The notes: generated by a model from the letters alone, not told the origin. DNA of 64,000 nt from Rothia kristinae NBRC 15354 (GCF_001570865.1 NZ_BCSM01000012.1:27184-91183); one strand, 5' to 3'. Shown: positions 50,401 to 61,186, counted from the first letter of the stretch. Made by a program: numbers and translations.

Positions 50401-51917
50401 CCGTCACCCACACCGTGCGCGTGCACCGCAGCGAGGAGAACCTGCCCCGCGAGCAGCAGCTCGCCCACAAGATCGCGAAGGTCGCGACCGACCCGGTCGA
50501 GGTCACCCCCGAGGTCCAGGAGATGGTCATCAACCGGATCCTGGACAACGCCGCGGTGGCCATCGCCTCGCTGAACCGCGGCCCCATCGTCTCCGCGCGC
50601 GACCAGGCCCTGACCCATGCCCCCGGCCCCGGCGGGTCCGGTGCGGCCCTGATCGGCGTCGACGCCGCCACCTGCCGGGTCTCCCCCGAGTGGGCCGCCT
50701 GGGCCAACGGGGTCGCGGTGCGGGAGCTGGACTACCACGACACCTTCCTGTCCGCCGAGTACTCCCACCCCGGGGACAACATCCCGCCGATCCTCGCGGT
50801 GGCCCAGCATGCCGGGCGCTCGGGCCGGGACCTGATCCGCGGCATCGCCACCGGCTACGAGATCCAGGTGGACCTGGTCAAGGCCATCTCCCTGCACCGG
50901 CACAAGATCGACCACGTCGCCCACCTGGGGCCCTCGGCGGCCGCAGGGATCGGAACCCTGCTCGACCTCGACGCCGAGACGATCTTCCAGGCGATCGGCC
51001 AGGCCCTGCACACCACCACCGCGACCCGCCAGTCCCGCAAGGGCGAGATCTCCACCTGGAAGGCCCACGCCCCGGCCTTCGCCGGGAAGATGGCGGTCGA
51101 GGCCGTGGACCGGGCGATGCGCGGGCAGACCTCCCCCGTGCCGATCTACGAGGGCGAGGACGGGGTGATCGCCTGGCTGCTGGACGGCCCCGACGCCTCC
51201 TACGAGGTCCCCCTGCCGGCCCCCGGGGAACCCAAGCTCGGCATCCTGGAGACCTACACCAAGGAGCACTCCGCCGAGTACCAGGCCCAGGCCTGGATCG
51301 ACCTGGCCCGCAGGCTGCACCGCGAGCACCCCGAGCTGACAGACCCGCAGAACGTCGAGTCGATCGTGCTGCACACCTCCCACCACACCCACGACGTGAT
51401 CGGCTCCGGGGCCAAGGATCCGCAGAAGTACGACCCGCAGGCCTCCCGCGAGACCCTCGACCACTCGATCCCCTACATCTTCACCGTCGCCCTGCAGGAC
51501 GGGCAGTGGGAGCACAACCGCTCCTACGCCCCCGAGCGCGCGGCCCGACCGGACACCGTGGAGCTGTGGCACAAGGTCACCACCGAGGAGGACCCGGAGT
51601 GGACCCGCCGCTACCACTCCATCGATCCGCAGGAGAAGGCCTTCGGCGGCCGGGCCGAGATCCGGCTGGCGGACGGCTCGCGGCTCGTCGAGGAGATCGC
51701 GGTGGCCGACGCCCACCCGCTGGGGGCCCGGCCCTTCGCCCGCGAGCAGTACCTGACCAAGCTGCGCGCCCTCGCCGAGGGCTCCGTGGCCGAGACCGAG
51801 CTCGAGCGGTTCATCCAGGCCGCCGAGGAGCTGCCGAACCTCGCGGCCGGCGAACTCGATGCACTGAACATCACCGCGGACATCCCGCTGGAGACCGGAG
51901 CGAAGGGACTGTTCTGA
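50397..51917 (+). CDS. prpD: 2-Methylcitrate dehydratase
   Basis: A 506-residue MmgE/PrpD-family enzyme that dehydrates 2-methylcitrate to 2-methyl-cis-aconitate. Visible blocks: [54 protein letters not shown] and [20 protein letters not shown], all typical of PrpD. GTG 50397 overlaps the gntR stop. The stop overlaps the prpB start by one base (TGATG). Confidence 0.94.
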   Translation: MTVTHTVRVHRSEENLPREQQLAHKIAKVATDPVEVTPEVQEMVINRILDNAAVAIASLNRGPIVSARDQALTHAPGPGGSGAALIGVDAATCRVSPEWAAWANGVAVRELDYHDTFLSAEYSHPGDNIPPILAVAQHAGRSGRDLIRGIATGYEIQVDLVKAISLHRHKIDHVAHLGPSAAAGIGTLLDLDAETIFQAIGQALHTTTATRQSRKGEISTWKAHAPAFAGKMAVEAVDRAMRGQTSPVPIYEGEDGVIAWLLDGPDASYEVPLPAPGEPKLGILETYTKEHSAEYQAQAWIDLARRLHREHPELTDPQNVESIVLHTSHHTHDVIGSGAKDPQKYDPQASRETLDHSIPYIFTVALQDGQWEHNRSYAPERAARPDTVELWHKVTTEEDPEWTRRYHSIDPQEKAFGGRAEIRLADGSRLVEEIAVADAHPLGARPFAREQYLTKLRALAEGSVAETELERFIQAAEELPNLAAGELDALNITADIPLETGAKGLF

Positions 51918-52828
51918 TGCTGTACCCCCAGACCACCGCCGCCCGGAAGCGGATCGCGCTGCGCGAGATGCTCGCTTCCGGGACGGTCCGCCAGTTCCCG
52001 GGGGCCTACACCCCGATCTCGGCCAAGCTGATCCAGGAGAAGGGCTACGACGGCGTCTACATCTCCGGGGCCGTGCTGGCCAATGAGCTGGGCTTCCCCG
52101 ATATCGGGCTGACCACCCTCTCGGAGGTCGCCACCCGGGCCGGGCAGATCGCCCGGATGACGGATCTGCCGGCCATCGTCGACGCCGACACCGGCTTCGG
52201 CGAGCCGATGAACGTCGCCCGCACCGTCCAGGAGCTCGAAGACGCCGGACTGGCCGGGTGCCACATCGAGGACCAGGTCAACCCCAAGCGCTGCGGGCAC
52301 CTGGAGAACAAGAACGTCGTCGACGAGCAGACCGCCCTGCAGCGCATCGCGGCCGCAGCGCAGGCCCGTCGCGATGAGAACTTCCTGATCATGGCGCGCA
52401 CCGACCTGCGCGGGGTGGAGGGGCTGGAGGCCGCGATCGCTCGGATGCGCCGGCTCGTCGAGGCCGGGGCGGATGCCATCTTCCCCGAGGCGATGACCTC
52501 GCTCGAGGAGTTCGAGATGGTGCGCGCCGCCGTCGACGTCCCGATCCTGGCCAACATGACGGAGTTCGGCCGCTCCCAGCTCTACACGAAGGATGAGCTC
52601 GCCGCGGCCGGAGTGAACCTGATCATCTACCCGGTGACCCTGCTGCGCGCCTCCCTGGGGGCGATGGAGCGGGTCCTGGAGACCATCGCCGCAGAGGGCA
52701 CCCAGGAGGCCGCGGTGGATCAGATGCTCACCCGCCAGCGCCTCTACGAGCTCGTGGACTACGCCGGCTACGGCCGGTTCGACTCCGGGATCTTCGACTT
52801 CGAGGTCCCCGACCGCTTCCGGGGCTGA
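51917..52828 (+). CDS. prpB: 2-Methylisocitrate lyase
   Basis: A 303-residue isocitrate-lyase superfamily enzyme cleaving 2-methylisocitrate to pyruvate and succinate. VDADTGFGEPMNVARTVQEL holds the metal-binding region. HIEDQVNPKRCGHLENKN contains the catalytic loop Cys in KRCGH. RTDLRGVEGLEAAIAR and FPEAMTSLEEFEMV follow. Length is normal for PrpB. ATG 51917 overlaps the prpD stop, with AAGGGA nine bases upstream. Confidence 0.95.
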   Translation: MLYPQTTAARKRIALREMLASGTVRQFPGAYTPISAKLIQEKGYDGVYISGAVLANELGFPDIGLTTLSEVATRAGQIARMTDLPAIVDADTGFGEPMNVARTVQELEDAGLAGCHIEDQVNPKRCGHLENKNVVDEQTALQRIAAAAQARRDENFLIMARTDLRGVEGLEAAIARMRRLVEAGADAIFPEAMTSLEEFEMVRAAVDVPILANMTEFGRSQLYTKDELAAAGVNLIIYPVTLLRASLGAMERVLETIAAEGTQEAAVDQMLTRQRLYELVDYAGYGRFDSGIFDFEVPDRFRG

Positions 52829-52871
52829 GCCCCCGGTCGACCTCGCCCATCATCACGAAGGAGTGATCCCC

Positions 52872-54011
52872 ATGTCCGAAGAGATCCGCAAGGGCCTGGC
52901 CGGGGTCGTCGCCGACACGACGGCGATCTCCAAGGTCAACCCCGAGACCAACTCCCTGCTCTACCGCGGCTACCCGGTGCAGGAGCTGGCCGCGCGCTGC
53001 TCCTTCGAGGAGGTGGCCCTGCTGCTGTGGAACGGCGAGCTGCCCACCGAGCGGGAGCTTTCCGAGTTCCGGGAGTTCGACGCCGCCCACCGGGCGATGG
53101 ACAGCTCCCTCAAGACCGTCATCGACGCGCTGCCGACCGCCTGCCACCCGATGGACGTGTGCCGCACCGCCGTCTCCGTGCTCGGGGCCCAGGATCCGGC
53201 CGCCGAGGACGACTCCCCCGCGGCGAACCTGCTCAAGGCGAAGAAGCTGTTCTCGGCCCTGCCCGCGGTGGTGGCCTACGATCAGCGGCGCCGTCGGGGC
53301 CAGGAGCTGATCCAGCCCCGGGAGGACCTGGACTGGTGCGAGAACTTCCTGCACATGACCTTCGGGGAGGTCCCGGCCCCCGAGGTGAAGCAAGCCTTCA
53401 GCGTCTCGATGGTCCTGTACGCCGAGCACTCCTTCAACTGCTCGACCTTCACCGCCCGCACCATCGCCTCCTCCCTGTCGGACCTGTATTCGGCGGTGAC
53501 CGGGGCGATCGGCGCGCTGAAAGGTCCGCTGCACGGCGGGGCCAATGAGGCCGTGATGCACACCTTCGACGAGATCGGCATCCGGGAGGATGAGTCCGAG
53601 GCCGACGCCGAGCGGCGCGCGAAGGAGTGGATGGACGCGGCCCTGGGGCAGAAGAGGAAGGTCATGGGCTTCGGGCACCGGGTGTACAAGAACGGCGACT
53701 CCCGCGTCCCGACCATGCAGGCGGCGCTGTTCGACATGATCGAACACGTCGACCGCGGCGAGATGATGGGGCTGTACAAGGGTCTGGCGAAGTCCATGGA
53801 CGAGGCCAAGGGCATCCAGCCGAACCTGGACTACCCGGCCGGGCCGACCTATCACCTGATGGGCTTCGACACCCCGACCTTCACGCCGCTGTTCGTGGCC
53901 GCCCGGGTCACGGGGTGGACCGCGCACATCATGGAGCAGCTGGCCCACAACTCGCTGATCCGCCCGCTGTCCGCCTACGACGGGCCAGGTGAGCGGCATC
54001 TGCCCGAGTGA
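52872..54011 (+). CDS. prpC: 2-Methylcitrate synthase
   Basis: A 379-residue citrate-synthase family enzyme condensing propionyl-CoA with oxaloacetate. Short N-terminus, LLYRGYPVQELAARCSFEEV, the catalytic His in LKGPLHGGANEAVMHTFDEI and GFGHRVYKNGDSRVPTMQ. Position at the end of gntR-prpD-prpB and the short form separate it from the housekeeping GltA. ATG 52872 follows AAGGAG by eight bases; the GTG at 52863 is less likely. The stop is only three bases from the convergent xerD stop. Confidence 0.92.
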   Translation: MSEEIRKGLAGVVADTTAISKVNPETNSLLYRGYPVQELAARCSFEEVALLLWNGELPTERELSEFREFDAAHRAMDSSLKTVIDALPTACHPMDVCRTAVSVLGAQDPAAEDDSPAANLLKAKKLFSALPAVVAYDQRRRRGQELIQPREDLDWCENFLHMTFGEVPAPEVKQAFSVSMVLYAEHSFNCSTFTARTIASSLSDLYSAVTGAIGALKGPLHGGANEAVMHTFDEIGIREDESEADAERRAKEWMDAALGQKRKVMGFGHRVYKNGDSRVPTMQAALFDMIEHVDRGEMMGLYKGLAKSMDEAKGIQPNLDYPAGPTYHLMGFDTPTFTPLFVAARVTGWTAHIMEQLAHNSLIRPLSAYDGPGERHLPE

Positions 54012-54014
54012 GTC

Positions 54015-54998
54015 TCACACCGCCCGCGGATGGGCCGAGAGGAAGACCTCCCGCAGCGTGTCCGCGGTGACCTTGGTGTAGATCTGCGTGGTGGTCAGGG
54101 AGGCGTGGCCCAGCAGCTCCTGGACCACGCGGATGTCCGCCCCGCCTTCCAGGAGGTGGGTCGCGAAGGAGTGGCGCAGGGAGTGCGGGGAGACCTCCTG
54201 GGTGATCTGCGCCCGCTCGGCGGCCTTCTTCAGCACCAGCCACGCCCCCTGGCGGGTCAGGCGCCCCCCCCGGGCGTTGAGGAACAGCGCCGGGGTGCCG
54301 CGGCCGTGGGCGGCCAGCAGGGGCCGGGATCGCACGAGGTAGGCGGAGACGGCCTCGCGCGCGTAGGAGCCGACCGGCACGATCCGCTCCCGGCCGCCCT
54401 TGCCGAACAGGCGCACCACGCCCGTGGCGTGCTCCTGACCGGGCGGCGTCGGGGCGGAGAGGTCATCCCGGTCGACCCCGACGGCCTCGGAGATGCGCGC
54501 GCCGGTGGAGTACAGGAACTCCAGTAAGGCCGCATCGCGCAGCCCGGCGGGGGTCTGCCGATCCGGGGCCTCCAGGATCCGGGCCACGGTCTGCACCGGC
54601 AGGGCCTTGGGCAGGCGCTGTCCCGGGCGCGGCGGGGCCACGGCCTCCGCGGGGTCCGCGGGGGTGATCCCCTCCAGGGTCCAGAACCGGTGCATCCCGC
54701 GCACCGCGACGACGGCGCGGGCCGCGCTGCGCGCGGACAGCCCCCGCCCGCCCTCGGCGCGCGGGCGGGACAGGTGGCGCAGAAACTCCTGCACGTCCTC
54801 GGTGACGACCTCGCCGGGGGCGCGCACGCCGCGCCGGTCGGCGAGGAAGGCCAGGTAGCGCCCGAGGTCCCGGCGGTAGGAGGCGAGGGTGTTCGCGGCC
54901 AGGCCGCGCTCGATCTCCAGGTGCTGCAGGTACCGCCGCAGGCCGTCGTTCAGCTCTGGGGCCTGGGCGACGGCCGGCGCGGCGTGTGGGCGGCTCAC
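54015..54998 (-). CDS. xerD: Tyrosine recombinase XerD
   Basis: A 327-residue recombinase for resolving chromosome dimers at dif. N-terminal SAM-like domain ([20 protein letters not shown]), then the catalytic domain with the first Arg in [45 protein letters not shown] and nucleophile Tyr307. GTG 54998 overlaps the nudix stop (GTGA). In actinobacteria this gene normally follows pyrG-nudix, as here. Last gene of the minus-strand operon. Confidence 0.92.
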   Translation of the reverse strand: MSRPHAAPAVAQAPELNDGLRRYLQHLEIERGLAANTLASYRRDLGRYLAFLADRRGVRAPGEVVTEDVQEFLRHLSRPRAEGGRGLSARSAARAVVAVRGMHRFWTLEGITPADPAEAVAPPRPGQRLPKALPVQTVARILEAPDRQTPAGLRDAALLEFLYSTGARISEAVGVDRDDLSAPTPPGQEHATGVVRLFGKGGRERIVPVGSYAREAVSAYLVRSRPLLAAHGRGTPALFLNARGGRLTRQGAWLVLKKAAERAQITQEVSPHSLRHSFATHLLEGGADIRVVQELLGHASLTTTQIYTKVTADTLREVFLSAHPRAV

Positions 54999-55675
54999 GC
55001 CGCGTCGTCCTCCCGGAACCCCGGGTGCGCCGGCCACGCGGCCTCGGCCGGACGCAGATCCGCGAAGTCCCGGCGCAGCCCCGCCCACACGGCGAGGATC
55101 GCGTTGACCGCGGACGGGGAGTGCAGACGCGAGCCCAGCACGGCCGTCGCGGCCTCCTCGATGGGCACCCAGCGGGTGATGATCTGCGCTTCCTCCTCCT
55201 CGCGGGTGAAGCGCTCGGCCTCGGGCACCGGGTCGATGCCGCGGGCCAGGAAGATCCGGGTGGCCTCGTTCGAGGCGCCGGGGGTGTTCTGGAACTCCAG
55301 CAGGGTGTCCCAGCGGGCGGCGGTCAGATCCGCCTCCTCGCGCAGCTCCCGGCGCGCGGCGTCCACGGGGGCCTCCCCCGCGACGTCCAGCAGCCCCGCC
55401 GGGATCTCCCACATCCGCATGCCGGCGGGGTGGCGGTACTGGCTGATCAGCAGGATCTCCTGCTCCTCGTTCAGCGCGGCGATCGCCACGGCCCCCGGGT
55501 GGCGCAGGAACTCGCGGCGGATCATCGCGCCGTCCGGCTCCAGCCGGAAGCCCTCCTCCACGACGTCGAAGACCTTCCCGGAGAAGATCTCCCGCTGCTC
55601 TTCGGGCTCGATCGGGCAGATCCGGTCCGCCAGCGGCTCCCGCGCCTGCCCGCCCCGGCGCTCCGACGTCGTCAT
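54995..55675 (-). CDS. Nudix hydrolase, ADP-ribose pyrophosphatase (Rv1700-like)
   Basis: A 226-residue hydrolase. [20 protein letters not shown] and the Nudix box at about 94-117 ([20 protein letters not shown]) match actinobacterial ADP-ribose pyrophosphatase, which splits ADP-ribose into AMP and ribose 5-phosphate. Its location between pyrG and xerD is conserved from Mycobacterium. It overlaps pyrG (ATGA) and xerD (GTGA) by 4 bp each. Confidence 0.92.
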   Translation of the reverse strand: MTTSERRGGQAREPLADRICPIEPEEQREIFSGKVFDVVEEGFRLEPDGAMIRREFLRHPGAVAIAALNEEQEILLISQYRHPAGMRMWEIPAGLLDVAGEAPVDAARRELREEADLTAARWDTLLEFQNTPGASNEATRIFLARGIDPVPEAERFTREEEEAQIITRWVPIEEAATAVLGSRLHSPSAVNAILAVWAGLRRDFADLRPAEAAWPAHPGFREDDAA

Positions 55676-57342
55676 CGGGCCAGCGCCGCGGCGATCAGCC
55701 CGCGGAACAGGGGGTGGGAGCGGGTGGGCCGGGACAGCAGCTCCGGGTGGGCCTGCGTGGAGACGTAGTAGGGGTGCACCTCGGCGGGCAGCTCCACGAA
55801 CTCCACCAGTGAGCCGTCCGGGGAGGTCCCGGAGATCACCAGGCCGGCCTCCTCCAGCTGCTCGCGGTAGGCGTTGTTGACCTCGTAGCGGTGCCGGTGG
55901 CGCTCCTTGACCTCGGTGGCCCCGTACGCGCCGGCCACCACGGAGCCCTCGGTGAGCTTGGCGTCGTACAGGCCCAGGCGCATCGTGCCGCCCAGGTCCC
56001 CCGCGCCGTCCACGAACTGCTTCTGCTCCTCCATCGTGGCGATGATCGGGGTGGAGGTCTCCGGGTCGAACTCGGTGGAGGAGGCCTCCGGCAGGCCGAC
56101 GACGCTGCGGGCGTACTCCATGACCATGCACTGCAGGCCCAGGCACAGCCCCAGGGTCGGGATGCGGTGCTCCCGGGCGTAGCGCAGGGTGCCGAGCTTG
56201 CCCTCCAGGCCGCGGATCCCGAAGCCGCCGGGCACGCAGATCGCGTCCACGTCCGCCAGCTGCCGGGCCGCACCCTCGGGATCCTGGCACAGGTCCGAGG
56301 CGATCCACTTGATGCTCACCTTGGCGTCGTTGGCGAAGCCGCCGGCGCGCAGCGCCTCGGAGACGGACAGGTAGGCGTCCGGCAGGTCGATGTACTTGCC
56401 GACCAGCCCCACCGTGACCTCGTGCGAGGGCTGGTGCACGGTGCGCAGCAGCTTGTCCCACTCGGTGAAGTCCGCGGGCTGGTAGTCCAGGCCCAGGTAG
56501 TCCAGGATGTAGGCGTCCAGGCCCTGCCGGTACAGGGTCTTGGGGATGTCGTAGATGCTCGGGGCATCCGGGCAGGCGATGACGGCCTCGGTGTCCACAT
56601 CGCATGCGCTGCCGACCTTGGCCTTGAGGCTCTCGGAGACCTCCTTGGCCGAGCGCAGCACCAGGGCGTCCGGGATGATCCCGAGCCCGCGCAGGGCCGC
56701 CACGGAGTGCTGAGTGGGCTTGGTCTTCATCTCCCCGGAGGGCCCGATGTAGGGGATCAGGGAGACGTGCAGGAAGAACACGTGGCGCCGCCCGACGTCG
56801 CGGCGCACCTGGCGGGCGGCCTCCAGGAAGGGCTGGGATTCGATGTCCCCGACGGTGCCGCCGATCTCGGTGATGATGATGTCCGGGGCGTCGGGCTCGC
56901 CGGTGGCCCGGCGGCGCATGCGCGCCTTGATCTCATCGGTGATGTGCGGGATGACCTGCACGGTGTCCCCCAGGTACTCCCCGCGCCGCTCCTTGGCGAT
57001 CACGGTGGAGTAGACCTGGCCGGTGGTCACGTTGGCCGAGGCGTCGAGGTTCTCGTCCAGGAAGCGCTCGTAGTGGCCGATGTCCAGGTCCGTCTCGGCG
57101 CCGTCGTCGGTGACGAAGACCTCGCCGTGCTGGAAGGGGTTCATGGTGCCGGGATCCACGTTGAGGTAGGGATCCAGCTTCTGCATGGTCACGGACAGCC
57201 CGCGCGAGCGCAGCAGGCGCCCGAGGCTGGAGGCGGTCAGCCCCTTGCCGAGGGAGGAGGCCACACCCCCCGTGACGAAGATCTGCCGGGTGATCTTCCG
57301 GTCCGTGCTGTGCTGTGCCGACGCTGTCTTGGATTCATTCAC
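55672..57342 (-). CDS. pyrG: CTP synthase
   Basis: A 556-residue enzyme aminating UTP to CTP with glutamine. N-terminal synthase domain ([51 protein letters not shown]) and C-terminal glutamine amidotransferase domain with nucleophile Cys in [13 protein letters not shown] and His-Pro-Glu in [20 protein letters not shown] 57342 is preferred: a TAGGCT hexamer lies eight bases before it, hinting at a leaderless internal promoter. ATG 57363 is in frame but has no ribosome site and overlaps that element. Confidence 0.95.
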   Translation of the reverse strand: MNESKTASAQHSTDRKITRQIFVTGGVASSLGKGLTASSLGRLLRSRGLSVTMQKLDPYLNVDPGTMNPFQHGEVFVTDDGAETDLDIGHYERFLDENLDASANVTTGQVYSTVIAKERRGEYLGDTVQVIPHITDEIKARMRRRATGEPDAPDIIITEIGGTVGDIESQPFLEAARQVRRDVGRRHVFFLHVSLIPYIGPSGEMKTKPTQHSVAALRGLGIIPDALVLRSAKEVSESLKAKVGSACDVDTEAVIACPDAPSIYDIPKTLYRQGLDAYILDYLGLDYQPADFTEWDKLLRTVHQPSHEVTVGLVGKYIDLPDAYLSVSEALRAGGFANDAKVSIKWIASDLCQDPEGAARQLADVDAICVPGGFGIRGLEGKLGTLRYAREHRIPTLGLCLGLQCMVMEYARSVVGLPEASSTEFDPETSTPIIATMEEQKQFVDGAGDLGGTMRLGLYDAKLTEGSVVAGAYGATEVKERHRHRYEVNNAYREQLEEAGLVISGTSPDGSLVEFVELPAEVHPYYVSTQAHPELLSRPTRSHPLFRGLIAAALAR

Positions 57343-57393
57343 CACGGGTCTCGAGCCTATCATGCGGGGTCAGGGGCGAAGGTGGCGCAGATC

Positions 57394-59136
57394 TCATGTG
57401 CCGGGGTGCTCGGCGGCGGGCTGCGGGGCCGCCTGGCCGGCGTCGGCCAGCAGCTCCGCGGCGTGCTGGCGGGCCGCGGCGGAGTCCTCGTGCCCGGCCA
57501 GCATCCGCGCCAGCTCGACGACGCGCTCGCCCGGATCCAGCACCCGCACCTCGGAGACCGTGGCGTCCTCGGACTTCAGGACCAGCACATGCCGGTCCGC
57601 GTGGGCGGCGACCTGCGGCAGGTGGGTGACCACCAGGACCTGCACGCGCCGGGCCAGCATCGCCAGGCGCCGGCCGATCTCCACGGCGGCCTTCCCGCCC
57701 ACCCCGGCGTCGACCTCGTCGAAGATGAAGGTCGGCACCGGGTCCACCTCGGCCAGCACCACCTCCAGGGCGAGCATCACCCGGGACAGCTCGCCGCCGG
57801 AGGCGCCCTTGCCCAGCGGGCGCGGGACGGCGTCGCGGTGCGGGGCGAGCATGAGGCTCACCGCGTCCTTGCCCTCGGGCCCGAACTTCTCGGTCTCCTC
57901 CACCTGAACGACCAGACGGGCGTTGGGCATCGCCAGGGCGGAGAGTTCCTCGGAGACGACGGCGCTGAGCCGGCGGCCCGACTCCTCGCGCAGTGCCCGC
58001 AGCCGGTCGGCCTCCTCCTGCAGGCGACCGCGCAGTCCGCGCAGCTGCTCCTCCAGGGCTTCGGCCCGCGAGGGGTCGTCCTCCAGGGCCTGCAGGCGGT
58101 TGCGGCTGGCCGCGGCCCAGTCCAGCACCTCGGTGATGTCCGCGCCGTACTTGCGGGTCAGCTTCTTCAGGGCGGCCCGGCGGGATTCCACCTGCGCCAG
58201 GCGCCCGGGGCCCTCGGTCTCCAGATCGGAGAGGTAGCCGGAGAGCTCCTCCCCGATGTCCGCGGCCTGGATCATCAGCTCCCGGACCCGCCCGGCCAGC
58301 CCGGCCAGGGCCTCGTCCTCCTCGGCCTCCTGCAGCAGGGCGCAGTGGGCGTGATCCAGCAGGACCGAGACCGTGCTCGCCTCCAGGTCCGCACCACCGA
58401 CCAGCGCGGACTGGGCCGTGCGCGCGGCGGTGCGCAGCTGCTCGACGTTGGTCAGCCGCGCGGATTCCGCGTCCAGGGACTCCTCCTCCCCCACCTGCGG
58501 GCGCACGTCGTCGATCTCCTTCAGCGCCGCGGCCAGGGACTGGGCCTCGAAGGCCCGGGCCCGGGAGTTCTCCCGGACCTCGCGCAGCTCCTGGGCGGCC
58601 TCCCGGTACTCGGCGTAGTGCGCGCGGTACCGGTCCAGCAGGTCCGCGAGCTCCTCCCCGGCGTAGGCGTCCACGGCCCGACGCTGGGCCGCGGCGGACT
58701 TCAGCCGCAGCTGATCGGTCTGCCCGTGCACGGCCACGAGGGTCTGCCCCAGGGCGGCCAGGGTCCCGATGGGCGCGGCCGCCCCGCCGACGGTAGCCCG
58801 GGAGCGCCCCGAGGCGCTGACCGTGCGGGAGAGGATCAGCTCCTGGGGCAGCTCGGTGCCGTCCTCGACCCGCACGGCCTCGCCGCCGGCCTCCTCGGCC
58901 ATCTCCACGGCCGGGTGGCCCTCGGGCAGGCGCACCACGGCCTGGGCCAGGGCGGAGCGGGCCCCGGCGCGCACCGCGCCGGCATCGGAGCGGGCGCCGA
59001 GCAGCATGCCCAGGGCGGTGACGACCATGGTCTTGCCGGCTCCGGTCTCCCCGGTGAGCACGGTCAGCCCGGGGCCCAAGGGCAGGGTGGCCCCGGTGAT
59101 GACCCCGAGGTCACGGATGTTGATCTCCTCGATCAT
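57394..59136 (-). CDS. recN: DNA repair protein RecN
   Basis: A 580-residue SMC-like ATPase for double-strand-break repair. Walker A in LTGETGAGKTMVVTALGMLL (Gly29-Thr36), a long helical middle region with coiled-coil composition (about 160-400), ABC signature in GKGASGGELSRVMLALEVVL, and Walker B in PTFIFDEVDAGVGG, then VTHLPQVAAHADRH. The start overlaps the nadK stop (ATGA). Mycobacterial steA and the ctpB/mctB-type gene that follow recN in Mycobacterium are absent here; pyrG comes 51 bases later. Confidence 0.94.
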   Translation of the reverse strand: MIEEINIRDLGVITGATLPLGPGLTVLTGETGAGKTMVVTALGMLLGARSDAGAVRAGARSALAQAVVRLPEGHPAVEMAEEAGGEAVRVEDGTELPQELILSRTVSASGRSRATVGGAAAPIGTLAALGQTLVAVHGQTDQLRLKSAAAQRRAVDAYAGEELADLLDRYRAHYAEYREAAQELREVRENSRARAFEAQSLAAALKEIDDVRPQVGEEESLDAESARLTNVEQLRTAARTAQSALVGGADLEASTVSVLLDHAHCALLQEAEEDEALAGLAGRVRELMIQAADIGEELSGYLSDLETEGPGRLAQVESRRAALKKLTRKYGADITEVLDWAAASRNRLQALEDDPSRAEALEEQLRGLRGRLQEEADRLRALREESGRRLSAVVSEELSALAMPNARLVVQVEETEKFGPEGKDAVSLMLAPHRDAVPRPLGKGASGGELSRVMLALEVVLAEVDPVPTFIFDEVDAGVGGKAAVEIGRRLAMLARRVQVLVVTHLPQVAAHADRHVLVLKSEDATVSEVRVLDPGERVVELARMLAGHEDSAAARQHAAELLADAGQAAPQPAAEHPGT

Positions 59137-60083
59137 GCGCTGCGGTTCTCCTTCCCAGGCTCGGGGGCGGGGGCGGGCTCGCCCTCCACGACGGGGCCGC
59201 GCCACCCGCGGGTGGGCAGCTGGAACTTCTTCACCAGCCGCTCCGAGAACGGGGCGGGGTGGATGCGGGCCAGGCGCACCGGCTTGCCGGAGCGGCGCAC
59301 CTCGATGCGCGCGCCGGGCGGCAGGTCCGCGCTGCGGCGCCCGTCGCACCACAGCACGCCGTAGTGCCCGTTGGTCGGCAGCAGCTCCACGGCCATGGTC
59401 GAGGCGGGCGCGGCCACCAGGGGCCGGGAGAACAGGGCGTGGGCGCTCAACGGCACCAGCAGCATCGCCGCGACCTCGGGCCACACCACCGGCCCGCCCC
59501 CGGAGAAGGCGTAGGCCGTGGACCCGGTGGGGGTGGCCATCACGACGCCGTCGCAGCCGAAGCTGCTCAGCGGGCGCCCGTCCACCTCGATGACCACCTC
59601 GACCATCTTCTCCCGGTTGCCCTTCTCCACCGAGGCCTCGTTCAGGGCCCAGTCGTGGTGCAGCACCCGCCGTTCGCTCCACACCTGCACGTCGATGGCC
59701 ATCCGCTCCTCGACCGTGTAGGTGCGGTTGACGATGTGGTCCACGGTCTCATCCAGGTCCGTGCGCTCGGATTCGGCCAGGAAGCCCACGTGGCCCAAGT
59801 TCACCCCGATCAGCGGGATGTCGGTGTGGCGCATCATCTCCGCCGCGCGCAGGATGGACCCGTCCCCGCCCAGCACCACCCCGAGCTCGACGTCGTTCAG
59901 GGCCACGGACTCGTGGATGACCTCGATCCCGGGGCAGTGCGGGGCGCCGAAGATCGTCTCGAGGTCCCCGCGACCCATGACGGGCGTCAGCCCGGCCGCC
60001 AGCAGCCGGTCGCAGGCTTGGGTCGCGGCCGCCGTGGCTTCGGGTCGCCCCGTGTGGGCGAACAGGAGGATCTTGCGGGTCAT
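59133..60083 (-). CDS. nadK: NAD kinase
   Basis: A 316-residue ATP/polyphosphate-NAD kinase making NADP. LGVVLGGDGSILRAAEMMRH with GGDGS at 72-76, LIGVNLGHVGFLAE and VVMATPTGSTAYAFSGGGP are the conserved NadK blocks. The C-terminal tail beyond FQLPTRGWRG is Pro/Glu-rich. The tlyA-nadK-recN order is conserved in actinobacteria. A 75-base gap separates it from tlyA with no clear terminator. Confidence 0.95.
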   Translation of the reverse strand: MTRKILLFAHTGRPEATAAATQACDRLLAAGLTPVMGRGDLETIFGAPHCPGIEVIHESVALNDVELGVVLGGDGSILRAAEMMRHTDIPLIGVNLGHVGFLAESERTDLDETVDHIVNRTYTVEERMAIDVQVWSERRVLHHDWALNEASVEKGNREKMVEVVIEVDGRPLSSFGCDGVVMATPTGSTAYAFSGGGPVVWPEVAAMLLVPLSAHALFSRPLVAAPASTMAVELLPTNGHYGVLWCDGRRSADLPPGARIEVRRSGKPVRLARIHPAPFSERLVKKFQLPTRGWRGPVVEGEPAPAPEPGKENRSA

Positions 60084-60158
60084 GGGGCCTTGCTCCTTCG
60101 GGGAGGATCGCGGGCGGCGTCGGGCGGGGTCGGGGTGCGCGGCGCACCGGATCCCAGC

Positions 60159-60923
60159 CTAGGCGAGGGGACTGACAGATCCGAGGTTTCCCGTCGGGCG
60201 GTGCAGGTGCAGGAAGTGCTCGCGGTTGCCGTCCTGGCCGGGCAGGGCGGAATCCGCCGCGGCCCGGATCTGCAGGCCGAGGTCGGCGGCGGCCTCGAGG
60301 ACGGCGCGGATGCCGGCCTGCCGGGTCGCCTCGTCGCGGACCACGCCATGCTTGTCCAGCCCGGAGCGGCCGACCTCGAACTGCGGCTTGACCATGAGCA
60401 CCAGCTCCCCGCCGGGGGCGGTCGCGGCGCGCAGCGCGGGCAGGACGAGGGTCAGGGAGATGAAGGAGAGATCCCCCACGGTCAGCTGCACGGGCCCGCC
60501 GATCGCCTCCGGGTCCAGGTGGCGCACGTTCAGCCCCTCGTGCACCTGCACCCGGGGATCGGCGCGCAGGCTGGGGTGCAGCTGGTCGTGGCCGACGTCG
60601 ACCGCGACCACCCGGGCGGCCCCGCGGTGCAGCAGCACCTGGGTGAACCCGCCGGTGGAGGCCCCGGCGTCCAGGCAGCGCCGCCCGGCCACGACGACGT
60701 CGGGGAAGGCCCGCAGCGCGCCGTCGAGCTTGTGTCCGGCCCGCGAGACCCAGTCCGCCCCCGGGCCCGGCAGGATGCGCACGGGCACCTCCGCGGCGAC
60801 GTCGAGGGCGGGCTTGCGAACCTCCCGGTGGTGGACCAGGACCCGCCCCTCCCGGATCAGCCGGGCGGCCGCGGTGCGCGAGGGGGCCAGACCCGCGTGC
60901 ACCAGATGCCGGTCCAGCCTCAT
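60159..60923 (-). CDS. tlyA: TlyA-family rRNA 2'-O-methyltransferase
   Basis: A 254-residue protein with an N-terminal S4 RNA-binding domain (MRLDRHLVHAGLAPSRTAAA, LIREGRVLVHHREV) and an FtsJ-like methyltransferase domain with SAM motif CLDAGASTGGFTQVLL, then VDVGHDQLHPSLRADPRV and LMVKPQFEVGR. In mycobacteria TlyA methylates 16S and 23S rRNA and its loss gives capreomycin resistance. The start overlaps the small upstream ORF (ATGA). Confidence 0.93.
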   Translation of the reverse strand: MRLDRHLVHAGLAPSRTAAARLIREGRVLVHHREVRKPALDVAAEVPVRILPGPGADWVSRAGHKLDGALRAFPDVVVAGRRCLDAGASTGGFTQVLLHRGAARVVAVDVGHDQLHPSLRADPRVQVHEGLNVRHLDPEAIGGPVQLTVGDLSFISLTLVLPALRAATAPGGELVLMVKPQFEVGRSGLDKHGVVRDEATRQAGIRAVLEAAADLGLQIRAAADSALPGQDGNREHFLHLHRPTGNLGSVSPLA

Positions 60924-61186
60924 CCGCGCGTCTCCGGGTCGACGCGGGCCTCTCCCGGTGCCGCCGGCGCGGGGCTGGGCTCGGCGTCCAGGCGGGTCCG
61001 CAGGGCCCGATGCAGCTGGTCGTACAGGGCGGCGTGCTCGGCCACCGGGACGGCGTCGAAGCGCTGCAGCAGGGCCTCCAGCTCCTCGGCGGAGCCGTGT
61101 TCGGCCAGCCGCCGCGCCGCCTCCTGCACCACCCGCGACGCCTCCTCGGCCCGCGGGTCCCCCGTCGGCTCCGGACTCACCGCCAT
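60920..61186 (-). CDS. Small conserved-position protein between HAD and tlyA
   Basis: An 88-residue helical protein (EEASRVVQEAARRLAEHGSA, EELEALLQRFDAVPVAEHAA, LYDQLHRALRTRLD) with a Pro/Ala tail. A small ORF of this type recurs between the HAD and tlyA genes of actinobacteria; function unknown. Start ATG 61186 or GTG 61180, the latter overlapping the HAD stop as GTGA. The stop overlaps tlyA. Confidence 0.75.
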   Translation of the reverse strand: MAVSPEPTGDPRAEEASRVVQEAARRLAEHGSAEELEALLQRFDAVPVAEHAALYDQLHRALRTRLDAEPSPAPAAPGEARVDPETRG

